Assembly: GCF_002161055.1 (NCBI RefSeq)
Contig: NZ_NFLT01000001.1
Coordinates: 124,001 to 188,000 of the forward strand
Source: Tyzzerella sp. An114
GTDB taxonomy: Bacteria > Bacillota > Clostridia > Lachnospirales > Anaerotignaceae
Direction: 5' to 3'
Length of the DNA stretch: 64,000 nucleotides
Shown here: piece after piece, positions 8,773-15,914 of the stretch
Layout: every line of letters begins with the position of its first letter
Position numbering within the stretch: position 1 is the stretch's first letter
Program-made: the position numbers and the translations under genes
Notes under the pieces: model-generated
What the model saw: only the letters and a program-made list of their open reading frames with translations
Told to the model about the DNA's origin: nothing
The model's database searches: none

Positions 8773-8893
8773 TAAAAGTGACATTTTTCAATATAGTTTT
8801 TTTATATATAATTGTAATAAAATGTACTTTTTTTAGTAAATACATCCTTGTTTTGAAAACAGGGGGAAGTTTTCAGAAAGGAATTTTAATATT

Positions 8894-9922
8894 ATGAGTT
8901 TCAAATGTGTACAAGTTATACCATCTCCAGAGGAGATGCTTTCAGAAGTTGCAATGCCCGAAAATCTCAAAAAGATAAAAGCTGAGAGAGATGAAGAATT
9001 TAAAAGAATAATTGAGGGCAAAAGCGATAAGTTTGTTGTTATTATAGGACCATGTTCTGCAAGTGATGAGGACGCTGTTTGCGATTATGTTTCCCGTCTT
9101 GCAAAAGTCAATGAGGAAGTAAAGGATAAGCTCTTCATTGTACCTAGAGTATACACAAACAAACCAAGAACAACAGGTGAAGGATATAAAGGTATGCTTC
9201 ATCAGCCAGACCCTGAAAAGGGAGCTAATATTTTAAAAGGTATAAAGTCATTAAGAAAAATGCACATTCGTGCTATTTCAGAGTCACATCTTACAGCTGC
9301 TGACGAAATGCTTTATCCTGAAAATCTTGCTTATGTAGATGACCTTCTCACATATATAGCAATAGGTGCTCGTTCTGTTGAAAATCAGCAGCACAGACTT
9401 GTTTCAAGTGGAATAGATGTGCCAGTAGGTATGAAAAACCCTACAAGTGGAGACTTTACAGTTATGATGAACTCAATTCATGCTGCACAGTCAAGCCATA
9501 CATTCCTTTACAGAGACCAAGAGGTTTCAACAACAGGAAACCCATATGCTCATGCAATACTTAGAGGTTCTGTAAACAAACATGGTCAGAGTATGCCAAA
9601 CTACCACTATGAGGACCTTTCTCTTGTATGTGATATGTATCATAAACACAACCTTGAAAATCCATTTATAGTAGTTGACGCAAATCATGCCAACTCAAAG
9701 AAAATATATTCAGAGCAGCCTAGAATTGTTGCTGAAATTCTTCACAATCGTACATTAAACACAGACCTTCATAAAATGGTACGTGGTATAATGATAGAAA
9801 GCTTCATTGAAGAAGGAAATCAGAAAGTTGAAGAACATGTATATGGAAAATCAATAACAGACGCTTGCATTGGTTGGGATACAACAGAAAGACTTCTTCA
9901 TTATATGGCAGAGCACGTATAA
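8894..9922 (+). CDS. aroF: 3-deoxy-7-phosphoheptulonate (DAHP) synthase, class I (AroF/G/H type)
   Basis: Condenses phosphoenolpyruvate and erythrose 4-phosphate, the first step of the shikimate pathway. 342 residues with the E. coli AroFGH signatures: VIIGPCSASD (about 51-60), the KPRTTGEGYKG segment, GARSVENQQHR, GMKNPTSGD, ILRGSVNKHG, and VVDANHANS with the metal-binding His. This is type I-alpha, with an N-terminal extension of the kind that carries the feedback-inhibitor site. The isozyme letter cannot be decided from sequence alone. Start supported by AAAGGA upstream. Chorismate synthase lies downstream but is separated by the oppositely oriented ybaK. Confidence 0.95.
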   Translation: MSFKCVQVIPSPEEMLSEVAMPENLKKIKAERDEEFKRIIEGKSDKFVVIIGPCSASDEDAVCDYVSRLAKVNEEVKDKLFIVPRVYTNKPRTTGEGYKGMLHQPDPEKGANILKGIKSLRKMHIRAISESHLTAADEMLYPENLAYVDDLLTYIAIGARSVENQQHRLVSSGIDVPVGMKNPTSGDFTVMMNSIHAAQSSHTFLYRDQEVSTTGNPYAHAILRGSVNKHGQSMPNYHYEDLSLVCDMYHKHNLENPFIVVDANHANSKKIYSEQPRIVAEILHNRTLNTDLHKMVRGIMIESFIEEGNQKVEEHVYGKSITDACIGWDTTERLLHYMAEHV

Positions 9923-9938
9923 TAAAATTTTTAAAAAT

Positions 9939-9968
9939 AAAAAGACAGCTTATTGCTGTCTTTTTATT
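9939..9968. terminator. Bidirectional terminator between aroF and ybaK
   Basis: AAAAAGACAGC, TTATT, GCTGTCTTTTT with A and T runs on both sides. It sits between convergent genes and should work in both directions. Confidence 0.9.
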
Positions 9969-9973
9969 TTTTA

Positions 9974-10447
9974 TTATTCCCAATCCTTACAAATATCAAC
10001 CCATTTTTCAGCCTTAGAAATATCAAAAAGCTCATCACAAGAAAGAGCTATGGCAGAGTTACTACTACCACAAGCAGGATATACAGTATCAAATCTTTTC
10101 ATTGATATATCCATAAAGACTTTAACACCTTCAGGAAGTCCAAAGGGACAAACTCCCCCTATTGCATGACCTGTCCTATCCAAAGTTTCCTCAGGAGATA
10201 ACATTCTTGCTTTCATAGAAAATTCGGCTTTAAATTTTTTATTATCTATTTTTCCATCTCCAGCAACACATATAACCATACAACCATCATCTTTTGTTTT
10301 AAGGGCTAAAGTTTTTGTTATTTTTGCCGGTTCAACACCAACTGCCTCCGCTGCCAGTTCAACTGTTGCACTTGAAACATCAAACTCCATAATATCATTA
10401 TCTCTGTTGTAATTTTTAAGATATTCCCTAACAACTTCTATTGACAT
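9974..10447 (-). CDS. ybaK: YbaK/EbsC-family aminoacyl-tRNA deacylase
   Basis: 157 residues forming a single YbaK domain, homologous to the editing domain of prolyl-tRNA synthetase. These trans-editing proteins hydrolyse mischarged tRNA, typically Cys-tRNA-Pro. Family marks are KTLALKTKDDG, the lysine-containing DNKKFKAEF segment, and the conserved HAIGGVCPFGLPEGVKVFMD. The C-terminal SNSAIALSCDELF also matches. AAGGA precedes the ATG. The 5' flank contains a structured RNA that ends in an intrinsic terminator 70 bases before the start, so ybaK may be attenuated or may have its own downstream promoter. Confidence 0.9.
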   Translation of the reverse strand: MSIEVVREYLKNYNRDNDIMEFDVSSATVELAAEAVGVEPAKITKTLALKTKDDGCMVICVAGDGKIDNKKFKAEFSMKARMLSPEETLDRTGHAIGGVCPFGLPEGVKVFMDISMKRFDTVYPACGSSNSAIALSCDELFDISKAEKWVDICKDWE

Positions 10448-10515
10448 TTTTTAATCCTTCTTTCCCCCAAATTAATATTTAGGTAAAATATATCACAGCA
10501 AGCTATTTTTTTCAA

Positions 10516-10620
10516 CAAAAAAACAGAGCCGGATTGAAAGGGGGGCTCCGACTCTGAAAATGGGGTATTAAATTTCTGACGACATTTCATCAGTGAAAAG
10601 ACTGTTTTTAATCTTTTCAC
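10516..10620 (-). ncRNA. Candidate small RNA or attenuated leader with three stacked hairpins and a C-rich loop
   Basis: Minus strand, in order: hairpin 1 GTGAAAAGA/TCTTTTCAC (10620-10593, 9 bp); hairpin 2 CTGATG-AAATGT-CGTCAG (10593-10576); a single-stranded linker containing TACCCCAT; hairpin 3 CAGAGTCGGA/TCCGGCTCTG (10556-10524, one mismatch) followed by seven T, a good intrinsic terminator. The hairpin 3 loop holds GCCCCCCTTTC, complementary to Shine-Dalgarno-like GAAAGGGGGG. C-rich loops of this type occur in Firmicute sRNAs that block ribosome sites. I found no convincing promoter upstream. It could instead be an attenuator in the ybaK leader. Confidence 0.6.
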
Positions 10621-10682
10621 ATAGATAAACGAAAGTTTTATAAAAAAGTCTTATGAAATAATAAAAATTTTTGATATTTTTT

Positions 10683-10714
10683 TTGCACAAAAACGTATGT
10701 ATTTGTGTTACAAT
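10683..10714 (+). promoter_or_regulatory. Promoter of aroC
   Basis: TTGCAC at 10683, and an extended -10 element TGTTACAAT ending at 10714, 35 bases before the aroC start. The spacer is 20 bases, so recognition probably relies on the extended -10. Confidence 0.6.
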
Positions 10715-10748
10715 ACATTCTATATTAAATTAAAAGCGAGGTGCATAT

Positions 10749-11849
10749 ATGTCAGGCTCGATTTTCGGAAAAAATTTTACAATAACAACTTGGGGTGAGT
10801 CTCACGGAAAAGGACTTGGAGTAGTTATTGATGGTTGTCCTAGCGGTATATCTCTCACTGAGGAAGATATACAAAAAGATATGGACAGAAGAAAACCTGG
10901 TTCAAATGCTTATGGAACAAAACGCAGTGAAGGCGATAAAATACATATAATGTCAGGAGTATTTGAGGGAAAAACAACAGGAACTCCCATATCTCTTATG
11001 GTATTTAACGAAGACCAACGCTCAAGAGATTACTCTCAAATAGCAGAATGCTATCGTCCGGGACACGCTGATTATACCTTTGACAAAAAATATGGTTTCA
11101 GAGATTACAGAGGCGGAGGACGTTCTTCTGGTAGAGAAACTCTCTCTAGGGTTGCAGCCGGTGCTGTTGCTAAAAAAATACTTGAAGAATTAGGAATAAA
11201 AGTAGTATCCTATACAGTTTCAATAGGAAATATATCAATAGATAGAGAAAAATTTGATTTTGATGAAATATCAAAAAATCCTCTTTTTATGCCAGATAAA
11301 GATGCAGCAGAAAAAGCCTCTATATTTTTAAACAAATGTATGAGTGAAGAAAATTCTGCTGGTGGTATAATAGAGACAGTTGTATATGGTATGCCTGAAG
11401 GTATTGGAGAACCTGTATTTGACAAACTTGACGCAAACCTTGGAAAAGCTATGTTTTCAATAGGTGCTGTAAAGGGTGTTGAGATAGGTTCAGGATTTAA
11501 TGCCAGCAAATCAACAGGTTTTGAAAATAATGATTTCTTTGAATATAATAATGGAAAAGTTTCAAAACTTTCAAATAATGCTGGAGGAATTTTAGGAGGA
11601 ATGAGTGATGGTTCTGAAATAATAATAAGAACAGCTTTCAAACCTACACCTTCAATACATAAAACTCAAAAAACCATAAACAAAAACAATGAAAATATAG
11701 ATATAAATATTAAAGGTCGCCATGACCCTGTAATAGTTCCCCGTGCTGTTGTTGTGACAGAAGCTATGGCATCTATTACTATTGTTGATTTATTATTTGC
11801 CAATATGTTTTCAAAAATTGAAAACATTAAATATTTATACAAAAGATAA
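10749..11849 (+). CDS. aroC: Chorismate synthase
   Basis: Converts 5-enolpyruvylshikimate 3-phosphate to chorismate using reduced FMN. 366 residues, standard length. Signatures: TTWGESHGKGLG with the catalytic His near the N-terminus (residues 12-23), RPGHADYTFDKKYG with RDYRGGGRSSGRET (about 98-131), and the C-terminal GRHDPVIVPRAVVVTEAM containing the second catalytic His. First gene of a likely aroC-lysA-LUD transcript, with lysA starting 28 bases after the stop. AGGTG precedes the ATG. Confidence 0.98.
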   Translation: MSGSIFGKNFTITTWGESHGKGLGVVIDGCPSGISLTEEDIQKDMDRRKPGSNAYGTKRSEGDKIHIMSGVFEGKTTGTPISLMVFNEDQRSRDYSQIAECYRPGHADYTFDKKYGFRDYRGGGRSSGRETLSRVAAGAVAKKILEELGIKVVSYTVSIGNISIDREKFDFDEISKNPLFMPDKDAAEKASIFLNKCMSEENSAGGIIETVVYGMPEGIGEPVFDKLDANLGKAMFSIGAVKGVEIGSGFNASKSTGFENNDFFEYNNGKVSKLSNNAGGILGGMSDGSEIIIRTAFKPTPSIHKTQKTINKNNENIDINIKGRHDPVIVPRAVVVTEAMASITIVDLLFANMFSKIENIKYLYKR

Positions 11850-11877
11850 AAATTTTTAAAATCGAAAGGAGAAAAAT

Positions 11878-13140
11878 ATGCAAAAAGTATATTCAAAAGT
11901 AACAGATAGTATGAATTTTTTTCAGGGAGTAGACCCAACAGAGTTAGCAGAAAAATATGGTACTCCTCTTTATGTTTATAACGAAAGAATTTTACGTGAA
12001 AGATGCCGTGACCTTAAAAATCTTGTAACATACCCTAATTTTGTTGTAGATTATAGTGCTAAGGCAAACGGAAATCTTGCATTTTTACAGATTGTAAAAA
12101 GTGAAGGTCTTGAAGTTGATGCTATGAGTCCAGGAGAAATTTTTGTTGAGAAAATGGCAGGTTTTGAGCCTCACGAAATTTTCTATATCTGTAACAACGT
12201 ATCAGAGGAAGAAATGCTCTATGCTATAAAAGAAGGCGTTATAACAAGTGTTGACTCTCTCTCTCAGCTTGAACAGTACGGAAGACTTAATCCAGGTGGA
12301 GAAGTTGCAATCCGTTTCAATCCAGGTGTAGGTGCAGGACACCATGAGAAAGTTGTAACAGCAGGAAAGAAAACAAAATTTGCTGTAAGCCCTGAATTTA
12401 TACCACAGGTTAAAGAGATACTTAAAAAATATGACCTTAAACTTATAGGTATAAATCAGCATATAGGTTCACTTTTCATGACAGGTGAGGCTTTTGTAAA
12501 GAGTATCGCTTCCCTTCTTGAAATTGCAAAACAGTTTGAAAATCTTAAATTCATAGATATGGGTGGCGGATTTGGTATACCTTACAAAAAAGAGTTTGAT
12601 GAAGCTCCTCTTGACCTTAAAGACCTTGGAAAACATATTGATGAGGCACTTTATAAATTTGCTGAGGAATATGGTAGTCAGGTGACATTCAGAATTGAGC
12701 CAGGCAGATATATTTCAGCAGAATCAAGTGTAATTCTTGGTACAGTTCACTCTGTAAAATACAACCATGATAAAAAATTCGTTGGTACAGATATAGGTTT
12801 CAATGTTTTACAAAGACCTATTATGTATGATTCATATCACGGTGTAGAAGTATTTAGAAAATCTGATGTTAAATCAGAAAAAGATGAGACAGTTACTGTT
12901 GTAGGAAATATATGTGAAAGTGGAGACATTCTTGCAAAAGATAGAACTCTCCCTGAAATATTTGAAAAAGATACACTCTGCGTTCTTGACGCTGGTGCTT
13001 ATGGTTTTGCTATGAGCAGTAACTACAATAACAGACTTCGCCCAGCAGAAGTACTTATCAGAGAAAACAATGAAGTTGTACTTATTAGAGAAAGAGATAC
13101 TTTTGAAGATTTAACAAGACACTTCATTCCATTAAAATAA
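11878..13140 (+). CDS. lysA: Diaminopimelate decarboxylase
   Basis: PLP enzyme of fold type III that decarboxylates meso-diaminopimelate to lysine. 420 residues. The PLP lysine lies in VDYSAKANGN (about 57-66). The glycine-rich phosphate loop is MGGGFGIPY, the substrate/PLP region is IEPGRYISAE, and CESGDILAKDR supplies the conserved Cys-Glu-Ser of the partner active site. AYGFAMSSNYNNRLRPAEVL closes the family pattern. AAAGGAG lies before the ATG. No lysine riboswitch is present, the gap to aroC being only 28 bases. Its substrate would come from a DAP epimerase such as the domain fused to CarB at 58590. Confidence 0.97.
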   Translation: MQKVYSKVTDSMNFFQGVDPTELAEKYGTPLYVYNERILRERCRDLKNLVTYPNFVVDYSAKANGNLAFLQIVKSEGLEVDAMSPGEIFVEKMAGFEPHEIFYICNNVSEEEMLYAIKEGVITSVDSLSQLEQYGRLNPGGEVAIRFNPGVGAGHHEKVVTAGKKTKFAVSPEFIPQVKEILKKYDLKLIGINQHIGSLFMTGEAFVKSIASLLEIAKQFENLKFIDMGGGFGIPYKKEFDEAPLDLKDLGKHIDEALYKFAEEYGSQVTFRIEPGRYISAESSVILGTVHSVKYNHDKKFVGTDIGFNVLQRPIMYDSYHGVEVFRKSDVKSEKDETVTVVGNICESGDILAKDRTLPEIFEKDTLCVLDAGAYGFAMSSNYNNRLRPAEVLIRENNEVVLIRERDTFEDLTRHFIPLK

Positions 13141-13163
13141 TAAATTTTAAGGAGGTCATTAAT

Positions 13164-13802
13164 ATGGCAACACCACTTGAGAAAAGAAATGAATTACTTG
13201 CAAAGAAAGTAATTAAAGGGCTTGAAAGCAGACATTTTGAAGCTTATTACTGTCCAACAACAGAGGAAGCATTAAAAAAAGCTCTTGAAATTATTCCAGA
13301 GGGAAGCTCTGTAACATGGGGAGGCAGTGTTACAGTAAGAGAATTAGGACTTGCAAAGGCTCTCAACGAAGGAAACTATACAGCATATGACAGAGACCAG
13401 GCAAAAAGCCCTGAGGAATCAGCTGATATAATGCGTAAAGCATTTACTTGCGATTATTATGTAACAAGTGCCAACGCAATTTCTGAAGACGGTGAACTTG
13501 TAAATGTTGACGGAAATGGAAACAGAGTTGCTGCCATATGTTTTGGACCTAAAAATGTGCTTGTTATTGCAGGTATGAACAAAGTTGCAAAAGACATTGA
13601 CGCTGCAATAGTTAGAGCAAGAACAATAGCTGCACCTATAAATCAGATGAGATTTATGGGAAAAACAGGATGTTCAGTAACTGGAGCTTGTGAAAACTGT
13701 AAATCACAGGAGTCTATATGCTCACAGATTGTAATAACAAGACTTACAAAACCAGCTAAGAGAATAAAAGTTATTCTTGTTGGTGAAGATTACGGATTTT
13801 AA
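13164..13802 (+). CDS. LUD-domain protein (LutC/YkgG-like, DUF162)
   Basis: 212 residues forming one LUD domain: the region VTWGGSVTVRELGL (about 49-62), DYYVTSANAISEDGELVNVDG (about 97-117) and the C-terminal Cys-rich stretch CSVTGACENCKSQESIC. LUD domains in LutB/LutC take part in lactate oxidation, but free-standing clostridial versions such as this one have no defined reaction. AAGGAGG precedes the start, 23 bases after lysA, so it is probably the third gene of that transcript. A link to lysine or aromatic synthesis is not evident. Confidence 0.82.
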   Translation: MATPLEKRNELLAKKVIKGLESRHFEAYYCPTTEEALKKALEIIPEGSSVTWGGSVTVRELGLAKALNEGNYTAYDRDQAKSPEESADIMRKAFTCDYYVTSANAISEDGELVNVDGNGNRVAAICFGPKNVLVIAGMNKVAKDIDAAIVRARTIAAPINQMRFMGKTGCSVTGACENCKSQESICSQIVITRLTKPAKRIKVILVGEDYGF

Positions 13803-13816
13803 TTTATTTTAATGGA

Positions 13817-13850
13817 AAGGGATAAACTTTAAAAGTTTATCCCCTTTTTT
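13817..13850 (+). terminator. Intrinsic terminator of the aroC-lysA-LUD transcript
   Basis: GGGATAAACT, TTAAA, AGTTTATCCC followed by C and six T, 15 bases past the LUD stop. Confidence 0.92.
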
Positions 13851-13913
13851 ATTATTCTATTTCTAAAGTTTTAGAATTTATTGACAAAATAACTCTCTCA
13901 CAACTGTCACTGT

Positions 13914-14561
13914 TTATTCTTCCAGCATTCTATAATCAATATGTATTTCTCTTATCTCTGATGTTTTTGAATTTATTTTTATAAGCAATGTTTCACCCTG
14001 TTTATTATCAACATAAAAATTATAGTCATCAAATTTTTCACCATCTTTATGGTTTGAATGTGTATACCTTACATTTTCATATCCATTTTTTTCAATAATA
14101 CTTTTACTTTCCTCTATTGTTTTAAGCCCGCATATATGGGGAAAAGCCATATATACAACTGATGTAAATATGTATACAAATATAAACATAACTAAACTTC
14201 CATTTTTCTCATTTTCCAAATATTTAAACCATTTTGTTTTAAAAACATAACCTAAAACATAAATAACACATATTGTCAAGTATACGTAAGTTATAGGTTC
14301 ATATAACATAAAAATAAGCATTACAGCAACAAGTATAATAAAAATAATACTTGTTATATTAGCACTATTTTTTCTTTTTTCCATTCTTTTATTGGATTTA
14401 AAATAACTTATACCAAATATTATTGGTATATAAATTATAAATTCATAAGAAGATGAGTCAAAAGCCCCTTCATAATTATTTTTAATATATAAACTACATA
14501 GTATAAATAATATATAAGATAAAACAATACCTAAAACTAATATAATTTTTTTATTTCTCAT
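13914..14561 (-). CDS. Conserved-looking membrane protein, paralogue of its upstream neighbour
   Basis: 215 residues. Four or five hydrophobic helices occupy roughly residues 5-160, followed by a soluble C-terminal domain of about 60 residues rich in charged and aromatic positions (KTIEESKSIIEKNGYENVRY then a GETLLIKINSKTSEI segment). The same helix layout and a matching C-terminal segment appear in the gene directly upstream, so the pair arose by tandem duplication. The ATG is three bases after the upstream stop, with GGGGAGGGG as ribosome site, indicating coupling. I do not recognise a family and assign no function. Confidence 0.7.
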   Translation of the reverse strand: MRNKKIILVLGIVLSYILFILCSLYIKNNYEGAFDSSSYEFIIYIPIIFGISYFKSNKRMEKRKNSANITSIIFIILVAVMLIFMLYEPITYVYLTICVIYVLGYVFKTKWFKYLENEKNGSLVMFIFVYIFTSVVYMAFPHICGLKTIEESKSIIEKNGYENVRYTHSNHKDGEKFDDYNFYVDNKQGETLLIKINSKTSEIREIHIDYRMLEE

Positions 14562-14564
14562 AAA

Positions 14565-15239
14565 TTACCCCTCCCCTTCAATAAGCAAATCCATAAAATC
14601 ATTACTTCCATCTTCGGAATAATCTATAATTTTACCTCCTTCAACATTTACAATAATATCATACTCCTTATCACCCTTACGTGCTCTAAAGCAATAAGCT
14701 CCAAAATGAGTTTCTTCATCAAAAAATATTTTTATAGCTGTATTATTTAATATTGAAATATACTGAACATTTTCATATCCTTGTTCTTTTATAGTTTTCT
14801 CAACCCTATTTATTGTATACATATTGTTAACTTTTGGAAATATAAAAGCTCCAACAAATATAACTATAATCATGATAAAAACAAATATATTTTCTTCATT
14901 TAATATTTTTAATTTAAAAAAACTATCCAAAAGAAACAAAACAGAAATACATAAAAGTATATATATAACAGGAGAATGTCTATCAATCAAAAATATAAAA
15001 GTAATACTTCCAATAAGACATAAAAAAGCAATTATACAACTATATTTATTTTGTTTTTCAGATTTATTTTTTCTAGAAAAAATATTAATAACTCCTATAA
15101 CAGAAATCACTATCATAATAGATATAAAATCTTTACAATAAAATCTGCCATAATAATTATAAATACAATATATAACAATCATATTTACAAAATACATAAA
15201 TATGTTTATACCTGAAACAAATAATTTTCTTTTATCCAT
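14565..15239 (-). CDS. Membrane protein of unknown function, first of a paralogous pair
   Basis: About 224 residues with five predicted membrane helices up to about residue 145 and a soluble tail containing RVEKTIKEQGYENVQYISI, which parallels TIEESKSIIEKNGYENVRYTHS in the next gene. An upstream in-frame GTG at 15246-15248 sits two bases from GAGGA; ATG at 15237-15239 has normal spacing and is preferred. Small multi-helix proteins with a soluble tail of this kind are common in Clostridia and poorly described. Confidence 0.7.
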   Translation of the reverse strand: MDKRKLFVSGINIFMYFVNMIVIYCIYNYYGRFYCKDFISIMIVISVIGVINIFSRKNKSEKQNKYSCIIAFLCLIGSITFIFLIDRHSPVIYILLCISVLFLLDSFFKLKILNEENIFVFIMIIVIFVGAFIFPKVNNMYTINRVEKTIKEQGYENVQYISILNNTAIKIFFDEETHFGAYCFRARKGDKEYDIIVNVEGGKIIDYSEDGSNDFMDLLIEGEG

Positions 15240-15392
15240 AAAATCCACTTCCTCATATCATATATAGAAATATTATATAATTGCTCACAAAAATTTTATA
15301 GTGTATAATAATCCAAAACTATATCTATTTATTAGATACATAAAATCACAATTTTCTTACAAAAACAAAAGATTTTTATCGAGGTTATTTTT

Positions 15393-15809
15393 ATGGAAAA
15401 GAATATATTAAAAGAAGCATCTTTAAAATCAACAAAAAAGAGAAACATAATATTAAAAATTGTAAGTGAGTCAAATTCTCCTGTAACAGCAGAGTATATT
15501 CATGAAAAATCAGAAATAAAAATGAGTCTATCTACTGTATACAGGGCTTTAAATGTACTGTGCGAAAAAAATATAATAGAAAAAAACATTCATCAAAACG
15601 GAATTGCATATTTTTCAATGGCAAACAAAGTCCACAGACATAGTATTATATGTACTTTGTGTAATAAAAGAATACTTTTGGAAAGCTGTCCAATAGCCAG
15701 TCTTGAAAATGAAATATCACAAAAAACAGGTTGCATAATAACAGGTCATAACTTAGAATTTTTCGGAATATGTCCCGAATGCATAAAAAATATGGGGAAT
15801 ATATTATAA
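15393..15809 (+). CDS. Fur-family metal-dependent transcriptional regulator
   Basis: 138 residues: winged-helix DNA-binding domain (about 10-75) with MSLSTVYRALNVL as recognition helix region, then the dimerisation/metal domain. Structural zinc ligands are visible as two CxxC pairs, C87-x2-C90 and C127-x2-C130. H81 and H83 in the HRH segment supply part of the sensory site. The shape fits Fur, Zur or PerR. The strong double CxxC and absence of a PerR-type Asp/His arrangement I could verify leave the metal undecided. Single gene, with its own GAGGT ribosome site, next to the PBP gene. Confidence 0.88.
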   Translation: MEKNILKEASLKSTKKRNIILKIVSESNSPVTAEYIHEKSEIKMSLSTVYRALNVLCEKNIIEKNIHQNGIAYFSMANKVHRHSIICTLCNKRILLESCPIASLENEISQKTGCIITGHNLEFFGICPECIKNMGNIL

Positions 15810-15858
15810 AAACTGTGATTTTTTTAGAAATATTCATAAATTCTTAAAATAAAAGTAC

Positions 15859-15887
15859 TTTATATGTTATTTTGTATCTGTTATAAT
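15859..15887 (+). promoter_or_regulatory. Promoter of the class A PBP gene
   Basis: TTTATA (15859-15864), 17-base spacer, TATAAT (15882-15887) with an extended TG at 15879-15880. It lies 28 bases before the PBP start. Confidence 0.65.
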
Positions 15888-15914
15888 AACAGAGTATAAA
15901 GGAGGTTCCAACCT

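Noticed and set aside
8638-8893. Possible T-box leader for trpS
   Set aside because: No specifier/antiterminator consensus such as AGGGTGGNACC; only short AT dyads and a minor GGAAGA/TCTTCC hairpin.
10438-10620. 60-residue open frame overlapping the structured RNA upstream of ybaK
   Set aside because: GTG start without a ribosome site, frame lies on hairpins and a terminator, and it overlaps the ybaK start. The RNA structure explains the region better.
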